Shown here piece by piece: positions 37,142-47,949 of a stretch of 64,000 nucleotides of DNA. A program made the position numbers and the translations under genes. The first letter of the stretch is position 1. Each line of letters starts with the position of its first letter. The stretch is taken from the NCBI GenBank assembly GCA_037043235.1, contig JAWRVZ010000240.1, forward strand, positions 502,001-566,000, given 5' to 3'. Origin of the DNA: Rhodeus uyekii (taxonomy: Eukaryota; Chordata; Actinopteri; Cypriniformes; Acheilognathidae). The notes beneath the pieces were generated by a model. The model ran no database searches and was not told the DNA's origin. It saw only the letters and a list, made by a program, of their open reading frames with translations.

Positions 37142-37662
37142 CTGTGCCTGGAATTAGAAATAAGGAGGAAGGAATCTTCTTAGGAATTCTTAGGAATAAG
37201 ATTTATATTAATGAAAACCAGGTTTCTGTTTTTACAAGAAACAAGAAACTCTCCCTGTGCATGACAGCTTGTGGTTTGTGGTGAATTGTTTCTTCATCCG
37301 TTTCAGTTTACAGAGTAATGGTTTTTATATCTCAAAACTCACATTACCTCAAACAGCAAAGGTACAGCTAGCAGGCTGAAAAGGAAATATAAGGCAACCA
37401 CAGATTCCACATGATAAACTGCCTTTAACTTGTTTGGTGTGAATCTTGGACAGTTTTCTGTATTTGTCTGCAAAAAGTGACTAATGTTCAGATAAACATA
37501 TGATTAGTTCCCACGTTCCCAGGGAAGTAAACCCACGTCCTTAATATGAAAAATGCCATTCTCTACTGTTCAAGCTGCAGGAATGCTTTATTCCTTTTTA
37601 TTTATTGAAATAAGGTATATTAAATAGTTTATATGGCATTTGGCTGTTGTTGACAAAATTAG

Positions 37663-38069
37663 TGTGATGGAATTTTATAAATTACATGTTCTCTTTTTAT
37701 TCTTATCCATGATTATATATTGTTTCTTGACATTATTGATTATTGTGAGACATTAATGGTACTTTCTATTCTGTAGAATCTAGAATGTAAAATACATCAA
37801 TTGTAGGGAGCGACACATCACACCTAGAGTTATAGAGAGGGTACTATTTTCCTGATATGGAGAGGAAAATAACTGTTTTAGGAGGATTTAGCCTTGAAGA
37901 TTAGAGATATAAATGCAGGAGGAGCCCTCCCTTCTTTGTTACACTCTGCAGGGCAACTTTGGATGTTTGTATGACTGTTGACCTTTACTCATGAGAAAAT
38001 AAACCTTTATAAATTACAATTGGGATATTTTTATCTTACTCAGAATTGATAAGAGATTTTGCCACCACA
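37663..38069 (+). mobile_element. Solo LTR, 407 bp, upstream of MS4A copy B
   Basis: Termini TGTGATGG...CCACCACA, flanked by ttag on both sides (37659-37662 and 38070-38073). It contains a TATA-like gatataaatgcag and an AATAAA near 38001, in plus-strand LTR order. Unit A lacks it at the matching site (about 26700). Confidence 0.65.
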
Positions 38070-38818
38070 TTAGTGACAATTGCTGCTGAAAACTCCAGCA
38101 TAAACCAGCACAAACTCTATGTATGCCCAGGCTGATTTAAGCTGGTTAGATCTGATATAGTGCTGATCTAGCAGATCAGGCGAGCAAAACGCTCTCAAGC
38201 AAAACTGAGACCAGTGGCCATATTATTCTTCCTTGTACTTTGTCATTCACTTATATATAAAGCTTGTTGTATTTTAAGAGGAAAGCAGCCATCAAAATAA
38301 ACTTTCCATATTTAAGGCAAATCCCTCTTTATTTTTTCTCACACTTCCTTTCTTTTGAGCCCATTTCTTCCGAGTCCAAGTGAACATTTTTTCATGCATA
38401 TTCTCTTTTTGATAACAAAACAGAATAGAAAACTGGCTTTGTGCCACCATTCTACCAACTACACTTATACATATACATTATTCATTATTATATTAGATTA
38501 TTACATTATTTGTATTATTCTTTTCCAGAGCAACTCACATTGCATTAAAGTATTCATTTAAAGCCTAACACAAGGTCAAATTCCTAAAACTTTTTTTTAT
38601 GAATGAGTGATCCTCTCATTAATATTACAGTCAATGCTAATTGATAATATTTCAGATTTGCTCATACAAAAATGGTAAAAAGTAGAAAAATCAGCACGCA
38701 ACTACAGGATTACTGTATTTTTGGAACACACACATGACTGTTGGTGTTTTTACAGATATTAACAAATATTGTTGTCCTCAATTGATTTTTATGCTTAGTT
38801 TTATTTTATCCATAATAT

Positions 38819-39384
38819 TGTCAGGTATTGGGGATGAAGGGATGAGCGAGGACTCAGTTATGCAGGTGGAAAGGGCTTTTATTGAACATAAATAAAATGC
38901 AAAAAAAACTACCCCGTGGGGGAAAACACTAGACTGACTAAGGAACTAAATCAGACTGAAGGACTAAACTAAACTTTGAGAGCAGGTAGAACAGGCAAGG
39001 CAGGACAGGAACAGACTGGAAGCAACAAGACAAGTAGACACGATGGGATTATAAAGGGAGCACATGGGGAAGTTAACGAGGGAAAGCAGCTGGGGCAAAT
39101 CAAACTAATGACAATGAAACAAGACGGGTGGGGTAACAGACAAGACATGAACACACAGTCAATGTGCATCGCTGCATGTTAACATTAAACAAAGATGACG
39201 TGCAGCTGGTGACAACCAAACTGCACGTGACAAGAACACACAACATGAAAGCACGCGGCCGATGAAAACATAAACCGCATGCTTACAACACTGCACGTAG
39301 ACACGACTCACAACATTGCGGTAGTGTCAGAGCTCTGCCACAACAACAAGAGATTACTAGACCGAATGTGGCAGAACCCTGACA
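38819..39384 (-). mobile_element. Solo LTR, 566 bp, with 5-bp target duplication
   Basis: Termini TGTCAGG...CCCTGACA and a perfect aatat duplication (38814-38818 and 39385-39389). A plus-strand ttttattgaacataaat suggests the LTR reads on the minus strand. Absent from unit A, where the cataatttttgct sequence is uninterrupted. Confidence 0.75.
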
Positions 39385-39584
39385 AATATATGCTAACTTG
39401 TAGTTCCCTTTTAAGGGAACTTGCGCTGCGTCAAGCGTTATGGGCATCTGTACCAAGCACATCTACCACTATACCAAGAGCATCTGCATAACTGCATAAT
39501 GAATCACGTGTGCAATGGAACCAATTGTGTGAAAGGACATCAGAGACGGGTGATACCATGAACCAGGAATCTTTTTTTTGTTTT

Positions 39585-39735
39585 TTGTTTTTTTGTTGTT
39601 GATATATATTTTTGTTGTTGTTGTTACTGTTAATGTAACCTGGTTGCACCTTGGGTCTGAGAGTTACAGAATTTCAACTCTCTCTATGTATGTGCTGTAT
39701 ATATTGAAGATCTGACAATAAATCTGACTATATAT
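39585..39735 (+). mobile_element. Rex1-like LINE 3' end, severely 5'-truncated
   Basis: About 150 bp (gttactgttaatgtaacc through ctgtatatattg and a caataaat tail) is nearly identical to the 3' end of the longer LINE at 52340-52445. This is the usual product of truncated LINE insertion. Confidence 0.8.
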
Positions 39736-40143
39736 AATATAATGCCATAATGCCTATAATGCCATGCCAAACAAAAATGCTTTTTGTGATCGTTTGTCTT
39801 ATTTATTTTTGTCTGCTGGGCAGAGGTGATTTCCAGCACTTTTGTCCTTCATAGATGTCTCTCCTCTGCAGACATGGGGACATGTCATCAGGAGGGACAT
39901 GTTGTACCAGTCAGAGGGGACAATACAGCCTCACCCGGAACTGTGGGGATCATGGCTAGGCCTCTGAGAGGGGCCAGCTCATAACTCTGGTCTCTTAACC
40001 GAGTTGTGAACAATCTCGACATCAGAGCTCCTGTCACGAGGTAAGTAAACTTCATTATGCAGTGATCGGCTGCTGGACTCAGTTCCAATGCTTGCCTTTC
40101 GGGCATTGGATGCATACGTCCACAGACTGACGTACTGTATGTG

Positions 40144-40675
40144 TGTTACAAAAGGGGACTCACAGGCAAGGATCCAATTGCTTGTCTTTAATAAGAATGG
40201 TCGTACAGGCAGATGGTCAGGACAAGCAGAGAGCATACATAAATGGTAATCCAAGCAGGGGTAAGAAAGGCAGGCAGACAGATTCAGGTACGATAATCCA
40301 GACGAGTAGTCAAGACAGGCAGATAAAATTCAAAAGCGTTAATCCAGGCACAGGTCGGGGCAGGCAGAACAGAATCAATAACGGGTAAACAGGCAGAAAC
40401 CGTAACGGGCAATCAGACAGGAATAATAATGCTCAGAGAGGATAACCGTGGCTAATCAAGACTTCGCAGTTTGTGTAAGGATGTTGGAGTCTTTTATAGT
40501 CCAGGTGATAGTTAACAGCTGGTGTGAACAAACAGTCATAATGGTGTCCAGCTGGTGTGTGCAATCAGTCCAAAGCGAGGGTTTCTGGGTAATATAGTGT
40601 GTAGTGTAGTGTCAGGATATATGTGAGCTCCCTGTTGTGGCTAGAGAGGGGAGCGTGGAGCTCATATTCGTAACA
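40144..40675 (-). mobile_element. Solo LTR, 532 bp, with perfect 5-bp target duplication
   Basis: The termini are TGTTAC...GTAACA and atgtg is duplicated at 40139-40143 and 40676-40680. On the minus strand a TATA-like ataaaagactcc lies in a promoter-like position. It is nested in the DIRS-2 remnant. Confidence 0.85.
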
Positions 40676-41926
40676 ATGTGTTGTGTTGGGCCCCCTAAAG
40701 CAAAGATGCGGGTCCTAGGTGTCCAAGCAGACATTGAGCGAGTGGTAAGCAGGGGCTTTTTCACTAGCTTATGAGTCGGGTTGACCACACCCTTGGCAAT
40801 CCGAGCCCACTCTACTAGGAGTATGGCTAGCATCTAGGCCCTTCTCTCAGGGCTTTATTTTCATATGTTTGAGATGCGGTAGAGTGGTTTTCTCTGCACA
40901 ATTCTTTAGGTTCTACAACATAGACCTAGACTTCTCTCCTGGGGCTCAGGTGTTTTCGTCCAAAGCCAATAGGTAAACCATTCAAAAGCCAATAACACAC
41001 ATCATGCACCTGTCGCAAGAACGTCTCGGTTACGTATGTAACCTTAGTTTACTGAAGAATGAACAAGAGAAATTGCCATATCTCCCGTGTGCCTGTCAGC
41101 AAAGTCTATTTTAGGCATTTCAAACCTGCCGACTGTTTGGCACGGCATGCTTTTATAGATTCCCGGTTCATGAAGTCACCCATGTCTGAAGTCCTTGGAC
41201 ATGACTGGTTCGGTTTCACACATGCTTCATGATGCAATCACACAGATGCGTTCCCATAGCGCTTGACACAGCATCTCGTTCTTCAAGGAACTGAGGTGAC
41301 ATATGTAGAGACGTTTTTTATCTATAAAATCAACACAATCTTTACTAATTTAAAGGAAGCTCATATGAAGCTCCTCCTTAGTGGTTCTTCACACTCCACA
41401 CACAGAAAGAAACACTATAAGAGCGATCAGACATCCCATCAGCAACTCATTTCAGGTAAAATATTTTATTGCATCAATTAACATCTAGTTTTTATTATTA
41501 TAATGCCATTATTTATTTACACACATTCATAAACATCAACTAAAAATAACCATCATCTTTTGACTCCAGTGAGTCCTAGTGTAACTGTTGTTCATTTGTT
41601 ATTATACTTTGGCACATAAAATTCAATGTAATAGTGTTGTTTGGACATTAGGCTAATAAAAATACAATCATCCTAAATATTTGTGAACGGTGTAAATTCT
41701 CTGATCCTCTAATGTTTCGAAGGAGAATAAGAGGTTCAAAGGTAAGATAATGTAAGTCTTCGTAAAGCAAGTATCACGGTGTAATAAGTCAGTCTGGAGA
41801 AGTGAAGGGCATCAGCTCTTGCTTTCATCATAAATGTTGTACATGAAACAGAAAATTAAACAACCATAAGTGAATTGTGAACTGAATAATTTGAACGCTT
41901 GATTACAGGTGAAAACTTGTTCTAAA

Positions 41927-42231
41927 ATGGAAACCAGCAAAGTCATCTCAACTGACAAAGCCACAGTTGTCATCCAAGTAAATCCACAGGTGACACAAAA
42001 TACTGTGATCAGTGATGATGGGCAGGAGAACAGAGACACATTTGACAATACGGGTCTTACAGCATTTTTCAAAGTACAACCAAAGGCATTGGGGGTAAGA
42101 CATTTAACGATGAATTATAATTATGTGTGATTTTGGGAATATGTTTAGTTTCAAATTTTCTTCTGTGAAAAAGTCAACAGAAAATAAAAAGCTGTTTTTA
42201 TATGACCTCAAGTTAACATGTTTTCCAGTCT

Positions 42232-42272
<41 letters not shown>

Positions 42273-45200
42273 CTACATGAATGCTATCCCATAATGAAAA
42301 ACATTTCTTGATTCGTGTCTGCTCTGTCTAGACTGTCCAAACAATGATTGGAGTGATGATTTTTTCCTTTGGTATCTTACTCACCCTAAATAACCCAGAT
42401 ATTTTTACCATTAGTGGTATAGCCTACTGGGGATCCCTTATTGTAAGTTTAATTTAATATATATATTTTTAAAGCATCTCTTTTTAATTTCCAGAATGAA
42501 CTGTGAAATGTCCTGTGTTTCTCTCTCAGTACATCAGTGCCGGATCTCTGTCTGTCGCTGCGCAGAATAAACTTCATCTGTGTGTGGTATGTATTTTATG
42601 TGCTATTACAAGCTGTCAAATATATAGCAGCAGTCCAGAAATCATCATCCGTTAGCAGAAAAGCATTTAACCCTTATGCGCTTTTGGGGTCGTGGTCAAC
42701 TAAATGATGTTTTATTAACAAAGTTCGGGAGGAGCACGTTCAAATGATTAATACAATCAACACGTCATCAGCAATTACTCCTCATCCTATCAGCAGGAGA
42801 GGAAGTACGTATATATAGACACGTTTGACTCACCTACAGCTCTTTGACATTTTTCGGCATCCCTCCACCACCCCAACTCCTCACACTTAATTGTTCCTAT
42901 CAAAAGTCAGGATACGGGGGGAGTGCTCCAGGTTCGGGCTAATACCGAGCTCGGAGCCCTCTCCTCGGACAGCTCGCCAAATACGCTTACCATCCATTGC
43001 TCCTGAATCATTCGTAAGTGTGAACTCGTGAAATTATATTTGCTAAAATATCTAACAAAACAACAAATGTATGCCTTCCTCTGAATGGCATGAAACTTGA
43101 TGACTTTCTCACACTTACTATAAGTGTACACATAAATTATTATTATTAAACTGGTGTGTGATTGAACATTTGTGAGACAAAAAAGAAACTGATACCTGCC
43201 CGTATCAATGGCAGGTCATTTAGGGCAGACAGCAACACTAAATCGTCTCATGGCCCGATTATTTTGGCCGGGCATCCACGAGAATGTTCGCTGATGGTGC
43301 GCGGCTTGTCGTGAATGTCGGTAATGTTGGTAAACCCACCGGCCACTCCAAAAGCGCCTTTGCGCCCCCTTCCTCTGATAACACACAAATGAAATGGCAA
43401 CTCTATAAGTGGAATGTTAGTGCTCATTCTCATCAGTTTACTATTTAATAATGTGTGATTAACTAGTGAATAGTTTTCACTATTAATGAGTGATTAAAAT
43501 CATAAATGTTGAGGCAAATCAGTTTTAATGAATTTCCCCAAATCTTTAAACCAAAAACGTTTTCTCAGAATCATATTTTACTGTCTGGGATATGGAGAGA
43601 TCGCAAACATCCTGAGTTTACACCCTAAACGCACAACAGATGCTTTAATGGTGGTCAAACAACTACAGTTACTGACTTCTCCATACTCATCTAATATTCT
43701 ACAGTCAATAAGTTTCTTCAAACACAAAGCCTTTTCAATCATCTGCAAAGACTGCATGCAGTGGGGAACAATGAGGGTTCGGGATAAAAGGCCAATCTGT
43801 TTTTATTTTATCCCTAAACACCAAAATAGGTGTAAGCGCTGTGTGCGGTCTGTTAGCGCTACCACTGAGCTAGTGTGTGATGCAGAGAGACCTCGGAGAC
43901 AAGGATGAATTAACAAAAATACTTTAATTCTAAAAAGGCAAAACAAAAGGCACGCCAGGGTGCAAATTCCACAGGAGAAACATTCAGGAACCATCCACAC
44001 ACTCGGAAGTAACATCAATTCACATTCAACGATTGGCAAAGATATGATGCACATGGGGGTTTAAATACACAAGGAAATTACAAACCGGTGGCGAAACTAA
44101 ATGAGTAATCAAACTAAAGACAGCTACGGTAACACATGAGGGACAAACAAGAGGATCATGACACGACTGTGACAATGGGAAGTTATCCTGTATCTGTATC
44201 CTTTGCTGTGTTTATTTTTACATGATGTTTAATGAAAACTCTCTTCTATCACTGTATTCTGAATCTTGCATATTAATCTTAGGTGTCTTATAGAACAAAC
44301 ACACATTCATCCTTTTACCATTAAAATAATATGAACTAAAAGGAGATTTGACTCCGACTTCCTTGCTATTACTATCATATTTCACATGTCAGTTTTTCTG
44401 TTCCTGCAGGTGAAAGCTTCTCTTATAGTGAATGTGTTGAGTGCCATAACAGCAGCGGCAGCCATTGTTCTGATGTCCATGGAGATCATTTACAATGCAA
44501 AGCATCGCTATACCAAGCAGCACGGCACTACTAAGAACTATTACAATTCTTACTATGGTAGCGATGATACTATAACTCTCAAGGTACTAAATGTACAATG
44601 TGCAATACTATATATTAATGTGATCTGTATACATTTGTGTTTAGTCTTTACTTGCTGTTTACTTGAATGGTTCACCAAAAAATGACAATTGTATCATCAT
44701 TTACTATTTGAAACTAAATTGTACTAATGCAGATTGTGCTTTTCAGTCTTTTCCATATGTTACAATGACTAATGACTAATGGCACAAAAGGCATCATAAA
44801 AGTAATATAAAAAGTACACAGTAGACCATGTGTCTTGTGCTCAATGTTTCAAGTGTTCAAAAGCCATATGTTCCCTCTTTAAATGAACTTTTAGAACCTC
44901 ATTCAATATAATTGATGAAATATTATTTGTAATCTACTTTTTAATGATGTTGAATATTTTTTTAGGCATATCATGTGGGGATGCCTGCAGTATTGCTGGT
45001 GTTCACTGTTCTTCAGTTTATCATCTCCATCTGTATCGCAGGATTTGCCTGTAAAGCCACCAGCAACAGAGACTCTTCAGTGGTCAATGTGGCTCTAAAC
45101 CAGGTAAACGATTTATTGGAAATTATGTAATGACTAGCTATAACCAGAACAGCAGTCAGTTTTATCCCAACAATCAATAGTTTTTTATTTCTTAAATTTA

Positions 45201-45760
45201 GATTAAACAAACCACAGCCATACGTATATATATATGAGATCGGAAATAACATCAGATTGTATTCAATTGTAATTGACGGGCACTTGTGTTCAATTGTAAA
45301 CTGCATTTCAACTCTCTGGTCTAAATCTAGGAAAATGTACTACAATAACATTTTCAATGTTATGAAATAGTCATGCTATGTAGAAAGTAACTAATTTACT
45401 GCGAATTTTAAAAAAAACTGCACACAGTAAGGAAACAATACAGAAACTATAAGTCAGTCACAACATGTTTCATTGTAAAATAGTGTTTCCTACTGCTAGA
45501 CTGTTGAAGTGGATGACAGTGAGATTTTCACTTTGTTACTCATCACAGCGCAGCCTATAGAAATATAGTTTATGGTCTGTGGCTCTTGTTAGTAAAATCT
45601 GTTATCTCTCTGTTACTTCCCAGAGATACTGAATCCCAGTGAGGAGATCCTACCGGCCAAAGGTCGAGAGGAAGCAATATTTCTTATCGTTGCATCTGAT
45701 GATTCAAGAACGTTTTGTTGTTGTTTTTGTTTTAAAATTGAAAGTACATCAAATAAGTAG
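41927..45760 (+). CDS. MS4A-like four-transmembrane protein, copy B, 6 coding exons, 260 aa
   Basis: A noncoding exon ends at 41455. Coding exons: 41927-42094, 42332-42442, 42530-42586, 44410-44583, 44966-45103, 45626-45760 (783 nt, GT-AG, no internal stop). The 56-residue cytoplasmic N-terminus is followed by membrane segments near residues 60-78 (TMIGVMIFSFGILLTL), 86-110 (WGSLIYISAGSLSVAA), 114-137 (VLSAITAAAAIVLMS) and 176-199 (VLLVFTVLQFIISICIAG), the MS4A/CD20-like layout. The large loop is rich in Tyr, Asn and Lys. Members act at the plasma membrane as signalling adaptors or chemoreceptor partners; the exact role here is unknown. It resembles fish ms4a17-type genes. The last exon uses the second AG of cagag; the first would give an immediate stop. 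The C-terminal 36 residues after that lack the stop present in copy A and may be non-native. Confidence 0.78.
42706..43030. mobile_element. Unclassified 325-bp repeat, intact copy, in MS4A copy B intron
   Basis: Starts gatgttttattaacaaag, ends aactcgtg, flanked by AAAT (42702-42705 and 43031-43034). Copy A retains the empty site (ctaaattatatttgc near 28300). Same family as 32660-34282. Confidence 0.75.
43190..43378 (+). mobile_element. Fragment of the Gmr1-like gypsy integrase, in MS4A copy B intron
   Basis: Almost identical over about 180 bp to 48640-48805, the zinc-binding start of the integrase in the downstream gypsy element. Ends are not LTRs, so this is a broken scrap rather than a fresh insertion. 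Confidence 0.8.
43831..44174 (-). mobile_element. Solo LTR, 344 bp, in MS4A copy B intron
   Basis: Termini TGTAAGCG...GTGACA, flanked by atagg and atggg (4 of 5 match). The matching intron of copy A runs straight from ccaaaatag into caatatatcc. Confidence 0.65.
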
Positions 45761-46144
45761 TTTGTTTATGCAAAAATCCTTTTGTGTCTTAAGTGTGTTT
45801 TTCTTGTTTTAAATAAATAAATAAAAACTACAACAAAGACATACAAATTAAGATTTGTTGTTCATTTTACTCTTGATTTTGATTTTAGTGCATTTTTATC
45901 ATTGAGCTGGGGATCAGGCATGTTAGGAATGTCTAGATCCATAATTCTGTCAGGACAATGCTATAATTAGAGATTTTTAACAATTGGCAAAACAGTTTTG
46001 TTCTGTTCAGGGCAAGAATACATGAAAAAACCTGCCAATACCTGAAAAGCTTAAGCAACAAGCGTGCTGTCCTTACCCAGAATTTTCAGCTTACCAAACC
46101 AATGCAAGTACAATGCAAGAAAACAAACATCTAAGTCAAGAGTC

Positions 46145-47190
46145 ACGCCTGGATCTTCCGCTCAGTCTGGCCATTGGTCTGGAGGTGATATCCGGAACTA
46201 AGGATGACAGAAATATCAAGAGTGAAGAAAACTTTCCATACCCTGGAGATGAACTGTGGCCCACGGTCTGAGACGATGTCCTCGGGGAGGCCGAAGTGTT
46301 TGAAGACAAGATAGAATAAGGGCCTCCACCGTTTCCAGAGCCATAGGCAGTGCTTTCAAGGGGATGAGCTTACAGCCTTTTGAAAACCAATCTACCACCA
46401 CCAAGTCCACGCCTATATGGGGCCAGGGGCGTCCGGGAACCAAAGGGTGGAGGGAGGAGTTTACCCTCAAGCAGATTCTGGGGTGTCTTGGTTGGCACAG
46501 ACTGAGCATCCTCTGACATAACAGGAGATGTCCTGAGCCATACTGTGCTACAAATAGTGATCTTGGATCAGCGATAGGGTTCGCTGGCTGCCTGGGTATC
46601 CAGAGCCCGGAAACGTATGAGCTTGGTCTATGAGGGACGGGTGGAGACTGGATGGAACATAGATCTGCCCCTCAGGACCCTTTGGCGGAGGGGGTTCTTC
46701 GTGAGTAGCGTCGGCGATATGTTGATCTAACGACCACTGGATCGGACTCACTATGATGGCTGGAGGGAGGATGGGATCAGGTGATGGAGAGTGGCTACTA
46801 GAGAGGAACTGACAGGAGAGTGCATCGGCCTTGAGGTTCTTCTCGCCAGGGCGATATGTGACGGTGAAGTTGAAGCGAGTGAAGAAAAGGTCCCACCGGC
46901 TTGATGAGGGTTGCGTCTTTTTGCGTTGCGGAGATATTCAAGTTTACAATGATAACTTGGAAGGAGTGAATTGCTCCCTCCAGTCAATGTCTCCACTCTT
47001 CCAAAGTCAATTTGATGGCTAGCAACTCACGGTTCCCGATGTCGTAGTTGCACTCGCCGGGGTCAGCTTCCTGGAGTAGTAGGCACATGGATGGAGTCGT
47101 GGAGGCTTTTCCCTGCTGCTGGGACAGTATGGCCCCTACCCCGATGCTGGAGACTGGGAACGAGTGGGTGGAGAGTGAGAGTCTGGTGCA
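46145..47190 (-). mobile_element. Ty3/gypsy pol fragment, unit B copy
   Basis: Same order as 34575-35694 (RNase H, then integrase zinc finger and core, minus strand) with further small deletions and frameshifts. Recognisable pieces include VVDWFSKGCKLIPL and ARRTSRPMHS in a shifted frame. Confidence 0.8.
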
Positions 47191-47595
47191 AGGGGCGTGG
47201 CTTAGTTATTCTTATACATATTATATGCAGATAGTATTCTGCTATATATATTACCAACCCACATGTGACTCTGCTGGTTATTCTGGACACTAATCGTGTG
47301 TTCTGTTTTTTTTTCAGGGTTTAAAGTTTATTTAAAGAAAAGTGAGCATATGCCTATAGGACTAAAAGATTTGTCCTTGATACAATCTTCTCCATTTAAT
47401 GTTCCAATGGATAAAATGACTTGTCTTGTAATTGTGGTTACTTATTTTAAAGGCCAAATTTACCCCTTTAATTTCCAAATTGCAAGCTATTATACAATTT
47501 TGGAGAGCACTTCTGATTTCTTCTTACCACAGATATTGTATCTATTTCAGAATGTTCCAATCTTTCAGTCAAAATCTTGTAATTTCCTGTAATTG
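47191..47595 (+). mobile_element. L1-like LINE RT fragment, unit B copy
   Basis: Reads FKVYLKKSEHMPIG and LYLFQNVPIFQSKSCNFL. It is the duplicate of 35695-36095. Confidence 0.7.
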
Positions 47596-47820
47596 ATTAT
47601 CTTGTCCATTAATGTCCATTGATCTGAGGAACAAATTGTAGGCAATAATGCAAAAAGAGTCTTAATGCACGAAAATAACTACCGTAAAAGCATCAGATGA
47701 TTGCATTATTCTGCTCACAAACATCCAAAACCATTCAGAAAATCATTAGAATTAAATAATGAATATCATACAGTTACAGATATATAGGCTCATCTAATCT
47801 ACAATTAGCTGTAACGGACT

Positions 47821-47930
47821 TACATTGCATTCAAGGAACACATTGAATCAGTTCTTGCTTTCCCTGGGATCGAACCCATGACATTGGCGTTGTCAACACC
47901 AACGCTCTACTGATTGAGCTACAGGAAAGC
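47821..47930 (-). mobile_element. tRNA-derived SINE
   Basis: The minus strand reads a clear tRNA-like head (tgtagctcaatcagtagagc, later the B box gggttcgatccca) and a body ending ccttgaatgcaatgta. It is the same family as 10276-10431. It sits exactly at the 3' limit of unit B. It is not a functional tRNA: the acceptor stem does not close. Confidence 0.8.
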
Positions 47931-47949
47931 TCCTCTCCTCTCATCTTTC

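Larger units (their letters stand above)
39406..41313. mobile_element. Second DIRS-type element remnant (DIRS-2) with nested insertions
   Basis: The left end (cccttttaagggaac, then gctgcgtcaagcgttatggg) and right end (cccatagcgcttgacacagc, then ctgaggtgacatatgtagag) form inverted repeats related to those of the DIRS element at 53103-57343. The interior has no intact gag, RT or recombinase. Comparison with unit A (tagttttgtaatc) shows it inserted after gtagtt in unit B. A Rex1 3' end and a solo LTR sit inside it. Confidence 0.65.
37206..47820 (+). repeat. Tandem segmental duplication, unit B
   Basis: Direct repeat of unit A (26256-36313) carrying the second MS4A-like gene, the gypsy pol fragment and the L1-like fragment. 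It is enlarged by insertions absent from unit A: solo LTRs, a DIRS element with nested repeats, a 325-bp repeat and a gypsy scrap. Confidence 0.85.

Noticed and set aside
43248..43433. Short ORF in the MS4A copy B intron
   Set aside because: Lies on a broken gypsy integrase scrap, opposite strand.
47860..47930. tRNA gene on the minus strand
   Set aside because: A and B boxes are present but the acceptor stem does not close and a SINE body follows; it is a SINE head.
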